A stretch of 64,000 bases of DNA from Paracoccaceae bacterium (GTDB lineage Bacteria; Pseudomonadota; Alphaproteobacteria; Rhodobacterales; Rhodobacteraceae): contig SBGD01000060.1 of NCBI GenBank assembly GCA_006226775.1, positions 1 to 64,000 of the forward strand, in the 5' to 3' direction. The position numbers and the translations under genes are program-made. The notes below the pieces were generated by a model. That model saw only the letters and a program-made list of their open reading frames with translations. It made no database searches and was not told the origin of the DNA. Shown here one piece after another: positions 1-9,827 of the stretch. Each line of letters starts with the position of its first letter. The first letter of the stretch is position 1.

Positions 1-1
1 C

Positions 2-424
<423 letters not shown>

Positions 425-448
425 CGCCCCGCGCCCTGCCATGATCCT

Positions 449-478
449 GCGGCGGGCGCCTTGCCCGCCGCTTGCGTT
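449..478 (+). terminator. Hairpin terminator after secA
   Basis: A perfect 9-bp stem (GCGGCGGGC at 449-457, GCCCGCCGC at 463-471) with a 5-base loop is followed by a weak T-rich stretch (TTGCGTTT). Its place just past the secA stop fits an intrinsic terminator. The short T tract makes efficiency uncertain. Confidence 0.6.
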
Positions 479-631
479 TCCGGCCCGGCAACGGCCCGGC
501 TGCATTGTGTCGCAAATGCGGACAATCGCGGGTCACCGGCCCGAAAGACTCCGCCGCAGCGCCCAAACTCTGCCCGCTTTGGCGGCGATAACAAGCCTCG
601 GAAAAGCCCTGACCCGGGCAAGGAGGCAGAG

Positions 632-1876
632 ATGAAACTTCCGATTGGCAATCTTTCGCTGGGCCCGCTGGCCAAGGGCGCGCTGCGCATCGGCAAGGCC
701 CTTCCCGGCACCGCGTCGCGCAAGGGCGCGCCGCCCTCCGACACACCGATCAGACCGGCCCGCAGGCGGGTTCCGCTGAACAAGGCCACGCTGGCCGTGG
801 GCTCGGGCGTGACGATCTTTGCCATCGGCTTTGCGATGCAGAACTTCGGCACCCCTCCCGCCGCCAGCCAGACCGGCGCCGAGCGCCAGCCCGCCCCGGT
901 CACCACCCAGTCGCTGGCCGCGCTGCCCGGGGGCGTCGACGTCGAGGCGGTGATCCCGACCGCCGCCGGCGACCTGCCCCAGGACGCGCCGCAGCCGGTG
1001 CTGCCGCAGGACCGGGTCACCCTGCAGATGCCCGATGCCACCGCGCCCTCCGATCTCGAACTGGCGCGGCTTCAGGATGCCGCCACGCCGACGCCGCTGC
1101 AAGCTGCCTCGTCGATCGATCTGTCGCCGGTGCTGGCCTCGGTCATCGGTGGCGACAGCCGGACCCCGGACACAGCCACCAGCGCGCCGGTCCTGCCCTG
1201 CGAGATCGCGATGACCGCCGATCCCGCCCCGGCGGCGATGGTCGACCTGACGGTCGATGCCTCCTGCCTGCCCGAGGAACGCTTTACCCTGCACCACAAC
1301 GGCATGATGTTTCACGCCCTGACCGGCAAGGACGGGTTGACCCGGCTGCGCGTCCCGGCGCTGGCCGAGAACGCGGTCTTCATCGCCTCCTTCTCGACCG
1401 GCGATGGCGCGGTGGCGCAGATCGACGTGCCGACGCTGGCCTTCTATGACCGCGTGGTGGTGCAATGGCGCGGCGATGCCGGGCTTGGCCTGCACGCGCT
1501 GGAATTCGACTCGGCCTATTTCGGCAAGGGCCATGTCCACGCCGATGCGCCCGGCGACATGGCCAATGCCACCCGCGGCGCCTCGGGGTTCCTGACCCGC
1601 TTCGGCCAGGACACCGGCCCCGCGGCGCTGATGGCCGAGGTCTATACCTTCCCCTCGCGTCTGTCGGAAACCGGCGGCCGGATCGGCCTTTCGGTCGAGG
1701 CCGAGGTCACGGCGGACAATTGCGACCGCGAAGTCGAGGCGCAAACCCTCCAGCTGAAGGCCGGGGAAAGCCTGCGCACCAACGATCTGACACTATATAT
1801 GCCGGCCTGTGACGCCAGCGGTGACTTTCTGGTGTTGAAAAATCTGCTGGAAGACCTGAAAGTCGCGGCCAACTGA
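632..1876 (+). CDS. Single-pass membrane protein of unknown function
   Basis: Function not recognised. The ATG at 632 is chosen because AGGAGG lies at 621-626; the frame is open further upstream but without a ribosome site. The 414-residue product has a basic N-terminal segment (to about residue 51, with RPARRR), one hydrophobic helix (about 52-69, LAVGSGVTIFAIGF) and a long Ala/Pro/Gln-rich linker. Its C-terminal half (about 190-414) looks folded and holds a few cysteines that could form disulfides. This topology suggests an inner-membrane anchor with a periplasmic domain. The next gene starts 22 bases downstream on the same strand, so the two are probably co-transcribed and may act together at the envelope. 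Confidence 0.8.
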   Translation: MKLPIGNLSLGPLAKGALRIGKALPGTASRKGAPPSDTPIRPARRRVPLNKATLAVGSGVTIFAIGFAMQNFGTPPAASQTGAERQPAPVTTQSLAALPGGVDVEAVIPTAAGDLPQDAPQPVLPQDRVTLQMPDATAPSDLELARLQDAATPTPLQAASSIDLSPVLASVIGGDSRTPDTATSAPVLPCEIAMTADPAPAAMVDLTVDASCLPEERFTLHHNGMMFHALTGKDGLTRLRVPALAENAVFIASFSTGDGAVAQIDVPTLAFYDRVVVQWRGDAGLGLHALEFDSAYFGKGHVHADAPGDMANATRGASGFLTRFGQDTGPAALMAEVYTFPSRLSETGGRIGLSVEAEVTADNCDREVEAQTLQLKAGESLRTNDLTLYMPACDASGDFLVLKNLLEDLKVAAN

Positions 1877-1898
1877 TCGCGACAATGGCCGAGGCAAG

Positions 1899-3464
1899 AT
1901 GAGCAAGTTGTGTGCGGCGTTCTGCGCCGCACTTTTCCTATGTCTGGTGTTTCTTCCGGGGCAGGCTTCTGCCCAGGACGTGACCCTGACCTCGCTCGAT
2001 GGCGCGGTCGAGATCGAAGGCACCCTGCTGGGCTTCGACGGCGAATTCTACCGCCTGGAAACCATCTACGGCGAGATCACCATCGACGCCTCCGGGGTCA
2101 GCTGCGAAGGCCCGGGCTGCCCCAACCTCGAGTCCTTCGTGGCCGAGATGCGGGTCTCGGGCTCGGCCACCATGGGCGAGGTGCTGATGCCGGCGCTGAT
2201 CGAGGCCTTCGCGCTGCGCAACGGGCTGGTGGCGACCCGCGACCAGCAGGCGCCCGACCGCTTCAGCTATGCCCTGCGCGACCGCGAGACCGGGGTGGAA
2301 AAGGGGTTGTTCCATTTCCACAACACGACGACGACCGAGGGCTTCGCCGATCTGCTGGCCGACGAAAGCGACATCGTCATGTCCCTGCGCGAGGTTCGTC
2401 CCTCGGAGGTGCGCGCCGCGCGCGAGGCCGGTCTGGGCGATCTGACCGGGCCAAACCGCAGCCGGGTGCTGGCGCTCGACGCGCTGGTGCCGATCGTCTC
2501 GCCCCGAAACCCGCTGACCGCGATCAGCCCGGTGCAACTGGCGCGCATCTTCGGTGGCGAGATCACCAACTGGCTGCAACTGGGCGGGCCGGATGCGCCC
2601 ATCGTGCTGCACCTGCCGGTGGCCGAGTCGGGCGTGGCCCAGAGCACCCAGGACAAGCTGATGGCCCCGGCGCGGCTGGATCTGGCGCGCGAGGTCACGC
2701 GCCATGCCACCAGCGCCGTGCTGGCCGACGTGGTGGCCGACGACGTGCTGGGCATCGGCATCGCCAGCTTCTCGGAGACCGGCAATGCCCGGCCGGTGAT
2801 GCTCTCGGGGCGCTGCGGCTTTCAGTTGCGCGCCACGCGGCTGGCGATCAAGACCGAGGATTACCCGCTGACCGCGCCGATGTTCCTCTACCTGCCGGCC
2901 CGGCGTCTGCCGAAGCTGGCGCGCGATTTTCTGACCTTCACCCGCTCGGACCCGGCGCAGATCGTGATCCGCCGCGCCGGTTTCGTCGACCAGGCCCCCG
3001 AGGAGGTGCCGATCAACGACCAGGGCGACCGCTTTGCCAATGCGATCACCGTGGCGGGGGGCGAAACCCCGCTGGCCGAGTTGAAACGCCTGGTCCGGGT
3101 GCTGGGCAGCCGCAGCCGCCTGTCCACCTCGTTCCGCTTCCGCGCCGGATCGACGCTGCTGGACGCGCAATCGCTGTCCAACGTCCAGCAATTGGCGCGC
3201 TCGCTGGAGGCGGGCAAATACGACACGCGGGCGATCCTGTTCGTCGGCTTTTCCGATGGCAACGGCCCGGCCGAGGGCAACCGCGCCATTGCCGCCAAAC
3301 GCGCCGCCGTGGTGCGCGACGCGGTGGTCGCGGCGGCCGAAACCGCGCATTTCGACCGGGTCGTGGTGGACACCGAGGCCTTCGGCGAGGCGCTGCCGCT
3401 GGCCTGCGACGACACCGCCTGGGGGCGACAGGCCAACCGAAGGGTCGAGGTCTGGGTCCGCTAG
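1899..3464 (+). CDS. Periplasmic phosphate-binding-like domain fused to OmpA domain
   Basis: The 521-residue protein begins with a Sec signal peptide (hydrophobic core about residues 5-19, cleavage near QASAQ). Next comes a PstS-like type 2 periplasmic binding fold (about 80-370), recognisable from SGSATMGEVLMPALIEAF, a central SDIVMSLREV segment and the IFGGEITNW motif found in phosphate-binding proteins. The last 115 residues (about 407-521) are an OmpA-like peptidoglycan-binding domain (FRFRAGSTLLDAQS, ending GRQANRRVEVWVR). It is probably periplasmic and bound to the cell wall. The ligand is not shown by sequence, and no pst transporter genes are nearby. The start has only a weak ribosome site (GAGGCAAG), and the gene follows the 632-1876 gene closely. 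Confidence 0.85.
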   Translation: MSKLCAAFCAALFLCLVFLPGQASAQDVTLTSLDGAVEIEGTLLGFDGEFYRLETIYGEITIDASGVSCEGPGCPNLESFVAEMRVSGSATMGEVLMPALIEAFALRNGLVATRDQQAPDRFSYALRDRETGVEKGLFHFHNTTTTEGFADLLADESDIVMSLREVRPSEVRAAREAGLGDLTGPNRSRVLALDALVPIVSPRNPLTAISPVQLARIFGGEITNWLQLGGPDAPIVLHLPVAESGVAQSTQDKLMAPARLDLAREVTRHATSAVLADVVADDVLGIGIASFSETGNARPVMLSGRCGFQLRATRLAIKTEDYPLTAPMFLYLPARRLPKLARDFLTFTRSDPAQIVIRRAGFVDQAPEEVPINDQGDRFANAITVAGGETPLAELKRLVRVLGSRSRLSTSFRFRAGSTLLDAQSLSNVQQLARSLEAGKYDTRAILFVGFSDGNGPAEGNRAIAAKRAAVVRDAVVAAAETAHFDRVVVDTEAFGEALPLACDDTAWGRQANRRVEVWVR

Positions 3465-3908
3465 TGCGGGGTGCCTTGAGGCTGAAGCGTTGAGCATGAG
3501 TGGCCTGGAGCAGACGTTTGGCGCTCGGCACCCGCGCGAAACAGCGGCGAAGCCGCCGCGCATCGTCGTGCCGCCCGTCGCACCGGAGGTGCGCCATCAA
3601 GAACGGCACGCCTTCGGCGTGACGGCACGGCGATTTGGCTGATGTCAGCGCGACGGTCCGTGCTTTCTCGGACTTGGCAGAGATAAAGCTCGCTGGCCGA
3701 ACGTTGGATCGCCATACCGCGGCACGACGATGCGCGGCTCGTAGGCAGATCAAACCGAATGGACACTTCAGGCCGGAACCGCCCCCATCAACCTGTCTTC
3801 ATCCTGCACCAGGGATCGGCCCACCGGCGCCCGAGCCTGCCGCGAAGGACCCCTTGCCGCCTGCCCTCGCCCGTGGCACCGTTGGCGCAAGCGACCGGAG
3901 GCATGTCC
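3465..3908. other. Gene-free interval of about 440 bases
   Basis: No convincing coding sequence is seen. A short hairpin (CACGCC at 3607-3612, loop TTC, GGCGTG at 3616-3621) is visible. The open frames across the interval have composition unlike their neighbours and lack ribosome sites. It probably carries the terminator of the OmpA-fusion gene and the promoter of deoC. I could not assign either with confidence. Confidence 0.6.
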
Positions 3909-4904
3909 ATGGCGACCCAGACCCAAGCCAAAGACGACACATCACATCTTCCCCAGACCTTTGAACCGCGCAATCCCGGGATGGATCTCGATCTCGACTG
4001 GGTGCTGGGGGTCGAGGCCAACCGCTCGGCCATCGAGCGCCGCGCCGCCAGCCTGCCGGGACGGCGCAGCGTGAAGAAGGACTACCAGGCCGCCTGGCTC
4101 TGCCGCGCGATTTCCTGCATCGACCTGACCACCCTGGCCGGCGACGACACCGAAGGCCGGGTCCGCCGCCTTTGCGCCAAGGCCCGCCAGCCGGTGCGCG
4201 CCGACATCCTGCAGGAGCTGGGGATGGAGGGGCTGACCACCGGCGCGGTCTGCGTCTATCACGACATGGTCGCCACCGCCGTCGCCGCGCTGGAGGGCAG
4301 CAATATCCCCGTCGCCGCCGTCTCGACCGGTTTCCCGGCGGGCCTGTCGCCCTTCCGCCTGCGCGTCGCCGAGATCCATGAGAGCGTCGAGGCCGGCGCG
4401 CGCGAGATCGATATCGTGATCTCGCGCCGCCACGTGCTGACCGGCAACTGGCAGGCGCTTTACGACGAGATGCGCACCTTCCGCGCCGCCTGTGGCGAGG
4501 CCCATGTCAAGGCGATCCTCGCCACCGGAGAGCTGGGCACGCTGAAGAACGTCGCCCGCGCGTCGCTGATCTGCATGATGGCGGGCGCCGATTTCATCAA
4601 GACCTCGACCGGCAAGGAAAGCGTCAATGCCACCCTGCCCGTCAGCCTCGTGATGATCCGCGCGATCCGCGCCTATCACCAGCGCACCGGCGTGCGCGTC
4701 GGCTACAAGCCCGCGGGCGGCATCTCCAAGGCCAAGGACGCGCTGACCTATCTTGCGCTGATGAGGGACGAGCTTGGCACCCGCTGGCTGCATCCCGACC
4801 TCTTCCGCTTCGGCGCCTCGTCGCTTCTGGGCGATATCGAGCGCCAATTGGAGCACCATGTCACCGGCCGCTATTCGGCCAGCCACCGGCACGCGCTGGC
4901 CTGA
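3909..4904 (+). CDS. deoC: Deoxyribose-phosphate aldolase DeoC
   Basis: DeoC cleaves 2-deoxyribose 5-phosphate to glyceraldehyde 3-phosphate and acetaldehyde in nucleoside catabolism. The Schiff-base lysine is in ADFIKTSTGK (Lys231) and the second catalytic lysine in VGYKPAGGI (Lys267). The N-terminal extension of about 60 residues makes it longer (331 aa) than E. coli DeoC (259 aa), as in many proteobacterial long-form and eukaryotic enzymes. ATG 3909 is chosen over ATG 3903 because GGAGG at 3897-3901 is 7 bases from 3909 but only 1 base from 3903. An aldehyde dehydrogenase follows 70 bases downstream, consistent with oxidation of the acetaldehyde product. Confidence 0.96.
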   Translation: MATQTQAKDDTSHLPQTFEPRNPGMDLDLDWVLGVEANRSAIERRAASLPGRRSVKKDYQAAWLCRAISCIDLTTLAGDDTEGRVRRLCAKARQPVRADILQELGMEGLTTGAVCVYHDMVATAVAALEGSNIPVAAVSTGFPAGLSPFRLRVAEIHESVEAGAREIDIVISRRHVLTGNWQALYDEMRTFRAACGEAHVKAILATGELGTLKNVARASLICMMAGADFIKTSTGKESVNATLPVSLVMIRAIRAYHQRTGVRVGYKPAGGISKAKDALTYLALMRDELGTRWLHPDLFRFGASSLLGDIERQLEHHVTGRYSASHRHALA

Positions 4905-4906
4905 GC

Positions 4907-4952
4907 CCGAAATCTTGAAAAGATTTCGGCCCGATTTCTTTTCAAGAAATCG
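4907..4952. repeat. Paired palindromes between deoC and ALDH gene
   Basis: Two near-adjacent perfect inverted repeats lie 2 bases after the deoC stop. The first has 10-bp arms (CCGAAATCTT / AAGATTTCGG, 4907-4929, loop GAA) and the second 9-bp arms (CGATTTCTT / AAGAAATCG, 4932-4952, loop TTC). The layout matches the other paired palindromes at 11702, 24745, 29123 and 52068. It sits inside a likely operon, so it may act as a partial terminator or as an mRNA processing and stability signal. Confidence 0.7.
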
Positions 4953-4974
4953 CTTCCGAGGAAAGACAGACCCG

Positions 4975-7320
4975 ATGCAGATCAAAGAGATTTTCGAGAG
5001 CATGGAATACGGCCCCGCCCCCGAAAGCGCCGCCGACGCGCTGACCTGGATCGTCGACCACGGCAGCCGTTTCGGCATGTACATCGACGGCACCTGGACC
5101 GCCGCGCGCGGCGATTTCCCGTCGAAGAACCCTGCCAATGGCGAAACCCTGGCCGATCTGACCCAGGCGATCCCCTCCGAGATCGACGATGCCGTCGCCG
5201 CCGCCCGCGCCGCACAACCGAACTGGGAGGGTCTCGGCGGGCATGGCCGGGCGAAATACCTCTACGCTCTCGCCCGCCTCCTGCAAAAACATGCGCGGCT
5301 CTTCGCGGTGCTGGAAACGCTCGACAACGGCAAGCCGATCCGCGAGAGCCGCGACATCGACATCCCCCTGGCGCAGCGGCATTTCTACTACCACGCCGGC
5401 ATGGCACAGCTGATGGAGACGGAACTGCCGGGCCGCGAAGCGCATGGCGTCTGTGGCCAGATCATCCCGTGGAACTTCCCGCTGCTGATGCTGTCGTGGA
5501 AGATCGCGCCCGCACTGGCCGCGGGCAATACGGTGGTGCTGAAACCCGCTGAATACACCTCGCTGACGGCCTTGCTCTTTGCCGATATCTGCGCGCAGGC
5601 CGGGCTGCCCAAGGGCGTGGTCAATATCGTCACCGGCGATGGCGCGGTCGGCGAGGCCATCGTGGGCCACCCCGGCATCGACAAGGTGGCCTTTACCGGC
5701 TCGACCCCCGTCGGCCGCGCCATCCGCGCCGCCACCGCAGGCTCGGGCAAGGCGCTGACGCTGGAATTGGGCGGCAAGTCGCCCTACATCGTCTTCGAGG
5801 ACGCAGACATTGACTCAGCCGTCGAAGGGCTGGTCGACGCCATCTGGTTCAACCAGGGCCAGGTCTGCTGCGCCGGGTCGCGCCTGCTCGTGCAGGAGGG
5901 CATCGCCGAGGATTTCCACACCCGGCTGCGCGCCCGGATGGACAAGCTGCGCCTCGGCAATCCGCTGGACAAGAGCATCGACATGGGCGCCATCGTCGAT
6001 CCGATCCAGCTTCAGTCGATCTCTTCCATGGTCGATGCCAATACCGTGGGCGAGGTCTATCGCGCCAATGTCGAGATGCCGGTCGAGGGCTGCTTCTATC
6101 CGCCAACGCTGATCACCGGGCTGCACCCATCCGACACGCTGATGCAGGACGAGATCTTCGGCCCCGTCCTCGTCGGCACCACCTTCCGCACGCCCATCGA
6201 GGCGGTCGAGATGGCCAACAACACGCGCTACGGCCTCGCCGCGACGCTCTGGTCCGAGAATATCAACGTCGCCCTCGACATCGCGCCGAAGCTGGCCGCC
6301 GGTGTGGTCTGGATCAACGGCACCAACATGTTCGACGCCGCCGCGGGCTTCGGCGGCGTGCGCGAAAGCGGCTTCGGGCGCGAAGGCGGATGGGAGGGCA
6401 TGAGCGCCTATACCCGGGCCCCAGCTGTCGGCAAACCGCTGGAGAAGGTCGAGGCCTTTACCGGCGACAAGGGACCGAGCGATCCGCTGGACCGCACCGC
6501 CAAGCTCTATGTCGGCGGCAAGCAGGCCCGCCCCGATGGCGGCTATTCCCGCGGCGTTTACGGCCCCAAGGGCGCACTGCTCGGCCACGCCAGCCTCGCC
6601 AACCGCAAGGATGTGCGGAACGCGGTGGAGGCCGCCAAGGGCGCGGCGTCCTGGGGCGCGACCACCGGCCACCTGCGCGCGCAAATCCTCTATTACATCG
6701 CCGAAAACCTCTCGGCCCGCGCCGGGGAATTCAGCCAACGCATCGACGCGCTGACCGGCGGCAAGGCCGGCGCGAAAGAGGTCGAGGCCTCGATCAAGCG
6801 CCTCTTCACCTACGCCGCCTGGGCCGACAAGTTCGACGGCCAGGCCCATAACGTGCCGATCCGCGCCGTCGCGCTTGCGATGCGCGAACCGGTCGGCGTG
6901 ATCGGCGCGCTCTGCGACGACGCCCTGCCGCTCCTGGGGCTGGTCTCGGTCATGGGCCCGGCGATGGCGATGGGCAACCGCAGCGTGCTGGTGGCCTCCG
7001 AGGCCTTCCCGCTGGCCGCGACCGATTTCTACCAGGTGCTCGAGACCTCGGACGTCCCCGCTGGCGTCGTCAACATCCTGACCGGATCGCATACCGAACT
7101 GGCCAAAACGCTTTCCGAGCACATGGACGTCGACGCGGTCTGGAGCTTCTCCTCCACCGACCTCGCCGCCGAGGTCGAACGCGCCGCCGCCGGCAACCTC
7201 AAGCGCACCTGGGTCAACAACGCCAAGGCCCGCGACTGGTTCGGCGCCGAGGGCGAAGGCCGCGCCTTCCTCGACGCCGCCACCGAGGTCAAGAACATCT
7301 GGGTGCCCTACGGCGCATAA
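4975..7320 (+). CDS. Two-domain aldehyde dehydrogenase, ALDH16 type
   Basis: The 781-residue protein holds a complete aldehyde dehydrogenase domain (about 50-500) followed by a second ALDH-like domain (about 510-781). In the first, the general base is Glu264 (LELGGKSP) and the nucleophile Cys298 (NQGQVCCAGSR); the cofactor-binding segment FTGSTPVGRAI is also present. The second domain keeps the fold but shows no QxCC motif, so it is probably non-catalytic. This arrangement is that of the ALDH16 family, including the structurally studied Loktanella member. ATG 4975 lies after GAGGAAAGAC. Its place after deoC suggests it oxidizes acetaldehyde or a similar aldehyde with NAD; the true substrate is not proven by sequence. 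Confidence 0.93.
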   Translation: MQIKEIFESMEYGPAPESAADALTWIVDHGSRFGMYIDGTWTAARGDFPSKNPANGETLADLTQAIPSEIDDAVAAARAAQPNWEGLGGHGRAKYLYALARLLQKHARLFAVLETLDNGKPIRESRDIDIPLAQRHFYYHAGMAQLMETELPGREAHGVCGQIIPWNFPLLMLSWKIAPALAAGNTVVLKPAEYTSLTALLFADICAQAGLPKGVVNIVTGDGAVGEAIVGHPGIDKVAFTGSTPVGRAIRAATAGSGKALTLELGGKSPYIVFEDADIDSAVEGLVDAIWFNQGQVCCAGSRLLVQEGIAEDFHTRLRARMDKLRLGNPLDKSIDMGAIVDPIQLQSISSMVDANTVGEVYRANVEMPVEGCFYPPTLITGLHPSDTLMQDEIFGPVLVGTTFRTPIEAVEMANNTRYGLAATLWSENINVALDIAPKLAAGVVWINGTNMFDAAAGFGGVRESGFGREGGWEGMSAYTRAPAVGKPLEKVEAFTGDKGPSDPLDRTAKLYVGGKQARPDGGYSRGVYGPKGALLGHASLANRKDVRNAVEAAKGAASWGATTGHLRAQILYYIAENLSARAGEFSQRIDALTGGKAGAKEVEASIKRLFTYAAWADKFDGQAHNVPIRAVALAMREPVGVIGALCDDALPLLGLVSVMGPAMAMGNRSVLVASEAFPLAATDFYQVLETSDVPAGVVNILTGSHTELAKTLSEHMDVDAVWSFSSTDLAAEVERAAAGNLKRTWVNNAKARDWFGAEGEGRAFLDAATEVKNIWVPYGA

Positions 7321-7341
7321 GCCGCAAGGGCGCGCCCTCGC

Positions 7342-7397
7342 TCTTCATCTTGCCGGATAAACTCCGGGGGAGGCCGCAGGCCGGGGGCAGAGCCCCC
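7342..7397. repeat. Dispersed CTTCATCTTGCC-type repeat with GC hairpin
   Basis: The stretch CTTCATCTTGCCGGATAAAC followed by TCCGGGGG is shared, with small changes, with 63189-63225. It ends in a GGGGGC-AGA-GCCCCC hairpin (7383-7397). Both copies lie between convergent genes, here the ALDH gene and tdh. A bidirectional terminator role is likely. Confidence 0.65.
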
Positions 7398-7426
7398 AAC
7401 AGCCACGGCGCCCCCACGCGGCAGCC

Positions 7427-8461
7427 TCACCACTCCAGCACCACCTTGCCGGAATTGCCCGAGCGCATGGCGGCAAAGCCCTTCTCGAAGTCCTCCGCCC
7501 GGAACCGATGCGTGATCACGCCCCGCACATCCAGCCCATTCTCCAGCATCGCAATCATCTTGTACCAGGTCTCGAAGATCTCGCGCCCGTAGACGCCCTT
7601 GATCGTGATCGCCTTGAACACGATGCGGCTCCAATCCACCGGCGACTTGCCCGGCGGAATGCCCAGAAGCGCGATCCGCCCGCCCATCACCAGCGCCTCG
7701 ACCATCTGATCGAGCGCGCGCTGGTTGCCCGACATCTCGAGCCCAACGTCGAAGCCTTCCTTCATCTTGAGCCCGGCGACCACGTCGTTCAGATCCTCTG
7801 TGCCGACATTCACCGGCACCACGTCGGCCACCTTCTCGGCCAGCGCCAGCCGCTCGGCGTTGATGTCGGTGATCACCACGTGCCGTGCCCCGACGTGCCG
7901 CGCCACCGCTGCGGCCATGATGCCGATCGGCCCCGCGCCGGTGATCAGCACGTCCTCGCCGACCAGGTCAAAGCTCAGCGCCGTATGCACCGCATTGCCC
8001 AGCGGATCGAGGATGGCGCCGATCTCGTCGTCGATCTCGTCCGGCAGAGGCACCACGTTGAAGGCAGGCAGGCGCAGGTACTCGGCAAAAGCCCCCTGTT
8101 CGTTGACCCCGATGCCGCGGGTTTCGGGGTCGAGGTGGAACTTGCCCGCCCGGCTCTGCCGCGAATGCTTGCCGATCAGGTGGCCCTCGCCCGAGCATCG
8201 CTGGCCGATCTTCAGGTCCTCGACCCGGTTGCCAAGCTCCACGATCTCCCCGGCGAACTCATGCCCCGTCACCAGCGGCACCGGCACCGTCTTCTGCGCC
8301 CAGTCGTCCCAGTTCCAGATATGCACATCTGTGCCGCAGATGCCGGTCTTGTGGACCTTGATCAGCACGTCATCCGGCCCGATCTCGGGCACCGGAACGT
8401 TCCGCTGCCACAGCCCCTCGCGCGGCTCCGCCTTCACCAGCGCCTTCATGTCGTTTCTCAT
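7427..8461 (-). CDS. tdh: L-threonine 3-dehydrogenase Tdh
   Basis: Tdh is a zinc-dependent medium-chain dehydrogenase that oxidizes L-threonine to 2-amino-3-oxobutyrate with NAD. The catalytic zinc site ([17 protein letters not shown] and [12 protein letters not shown]) and the nucleotide fold ([22 protein letters not shown]) are visible. The ATG at 8461 overlaps the kbl stop as ATGA, which favours translational coupling. E. coli Tdh begins MKAL, so an internal ATG at 8449 (340 aa) is an equally plausible start. With kbl it forms the two-step threonine to glycine plus acetyl-CoA pathway. Confidence 0.96.
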   Translation of the reverse strand: MRNDMKALVKAEPREGLWQRNVPVPEIGPDDVLIKVHKTGICGTDVHIWNWDDWAQKTVPVPLVTGHEFAGEIVELGNRVEDLKIGQRCSGEGHLIGKHSRQSRAGKFHLDPETRGIGVNEQGAFAEYLRLPAFNVVPLPDEIDDEIGAILDPLGNAVHTALSFDLVGEDVLITGAGPIGIMAAAVARHVGARHVVITDINAERLALAEKVADVVPVNVGTEDLNDVVAGLKMKEGFDVGLEMSGNQRALDQMVEALVMGGRIALLGIPPGKSPVDWSRIVFKAITIKGVYGREIFETWYKMIAMLENGLDVRGVITHRFRAEDFEKGFAAMRSGNSGKVVLEW

Positions 8462-9645
8462 GCCACTACCCCCAAAGCCCGGCCCACGCGCCCGAAGGCA
8501 GCCAGAGCCTCGTCCAGATCGGACCGTGTCAGTGCCGCGTTCATCTGCGTGCGGATGCGCGCCTGGCCCTTGGGCACCACCGGAAAGAAGAAGCCCGAGA
8601 CATAGACGCCTTCGTCAAACAGCCGCGCCGCCATCTCCTGCGCCAGCCGCGCCTCACCCAGCATCACCGGGATGATCGGATGCTCGCCGGGCAGCAGGTC
8701 GAAGCCCAGATCGCTGAGTCCCTTGCGCCAATAGGCGGCGTTTTCAAACAGTTGCGCGCGCAACGCGTCGCCCTCCTCCACCAGATCCAGCACCGTGATC
8801 CCGGCGGCCACGACGGCTGGCGGCAGCGCGTTGGAGAAAAGATAGGGCCGTCCGCGCTGGCGCAACAGGTCCACCACCGGTTGTGCCGCCGCGACATAGC
8901 CGCCGATGGCCCCGCCCAGCGCCTTGCCCAGCGTGCCGGTCAGGATATCGGCGCGGATCCGGGCATGGGCCGGGGTGCCCGCACCCTTCGGCCCCATGAA
9001 ACCGGTCGCATGGCAATCGTCGACCATCAGCACCGCCTCATAGCGGTCGGCCAGCGCGCGGATCTCGCCCAGCTTGGCCAGGTAGCCGTCCATCGAGAAC
9101 ACGCCATCGGTGGCGATCATCACATGTCGCGCGCCGCCGTCGCGGGCTTCCTGCAATTTCGCCTCCAGATCCGCCATGTCGGAATTGGCGTAACGAAAGC
9201 GCCGCGCCTTGGACAGGCGGATGCCGTCGATGATGCTCGCGTGGTTCAGCGCGTCGCTGACAACCGCATCCTCCGGCCCCAGCAAGGGCTCGAAGAGCGC
9301 GCCATTGGCGTCGAAACAGGCGGCAAAGAGAATCGCGTCGTCCATCCCGAGGAAGGCCGCCAGCTTCCGCTCCAGCTCCCGATGCAGGTCCTGCGTGCCG
9401 CAAATGAAACGCACCGAGGCCATGCCATAGCCGTGGCTGTCCATCGCCGCCTTGGCCGCCTCGATCAAAGCCGGGTGATCCGCCAGACCGAGATAGTTAT
9501 TGGCGCAGAGGTTGATCATCTCGCGGTCGCCCACCTGCATCCGGGCGCCCTGGGCACTGGTGATCGGTCGTTCGACCTTCATCAGCCCCTCCGCCTCGAT
9601 CTGCGTCAGCGTGTCCTTGAGGTGGTCCAGAAATGCCTGCGCCAT
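8458..9645 (-). CDS. kbl: 2-amino-3-ketobutyrate CoA ligase (glycine C-acetyltransferase)
   Basis: Kbl converts the unstable 2-amino-3-oxobutyrate made by Tdh, with CoA, into glycine and acetyl-CoA. It is a PLP fold-type I enzyme of the alpha-oxoamine synthase family. The cofactor lysine is Lys241 in GTLGKALGG, and [10 protein letters not shown] and [10 protein letters not shown] are also typical. The start is ATG 9645, seven bases after AAGGAG, giving 395 residues, the usual family length. It is the first gene of the kbl-tdh operon; possible operator repeats lie about 55-80 bases upstream. Confidence 0.97.
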   Translation of the reverse strand: MAQAFLDHLKDTLTQIEAEGLMKVERPITSAQGARMQVGDREMINLCANNYLGLADHPALIEAAKAAMDSHGYGMASVRFICGTQDLHRELERKLAAFLGMDDAILFAACFDANGALFEPLLGPEDAVVSDALNHASIIDGIRLSKARRFRYANSDMADLEAKLQEARDGGARHVMIATDGVFSMDGYLAKLGEIRALADRYEAVLMVDDCHATGFMGPKGAGTPAHARIRADILTGTLGKALGGAIGGYVAAAQPVVDLLRQRGRPYLFSNALPPAVVAAGITVLDLVEEGDALRAQLFENAAYWRKGLSDLGFDLLPGEHPIIPVMLGEARLAQEMAARLFDEGVYVSGFFFPVVPKGQARIRTQMNAALTRSDLDEALAAFGRVGRALGVVA

Positions 9646-9699
9646 GATGCGACTCCTTTCGATGGGTCCATGTCTACCACAACAGACGCTCATCCGAAA

Positions 9700-9731
9700 T
9701 AGCGGATTTTCATGTTAGCGGAAATTTTCCA
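9700..9731. promoter_or_regulatory. Repeated TAGCGGA motifs upstream of kbl
   Basis: Two direct copies of TAGCGGA (9700-9706 and 9716-9722) lie 16 bases apart. The first overlaps an inverted repeat (ATCCG / CGGAT) and the second abuts the palindrome GGAAAATTTTCC-like stretch GGAAATTTTCC. The 8-mer TGTTAGCG here recurs in reverse at 10434-10441 between the XRE gene and bktB. This is a candidate binding site for the neighbouring XRE-cupin regulator. The rest of 9646-9827 shows no gene. Confidence 0.35.
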
Positions 9732-9827
9732 TTATCCCGGATTCGTCGAGCGAAAAGCCCGCGCCCAGCTTCTTCTCTTGCAAAATACCAGAAACCAACG
9801 CCCGCCAAAGCCGCAACGACCGGCCCC

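Noticed and set aside
3496-3642. A 48-codon ORF after the OmpA-fusion gene
   Set aside because: No convincing ribosome site, hairpins cross it, and its composition is like intergenic DNA.
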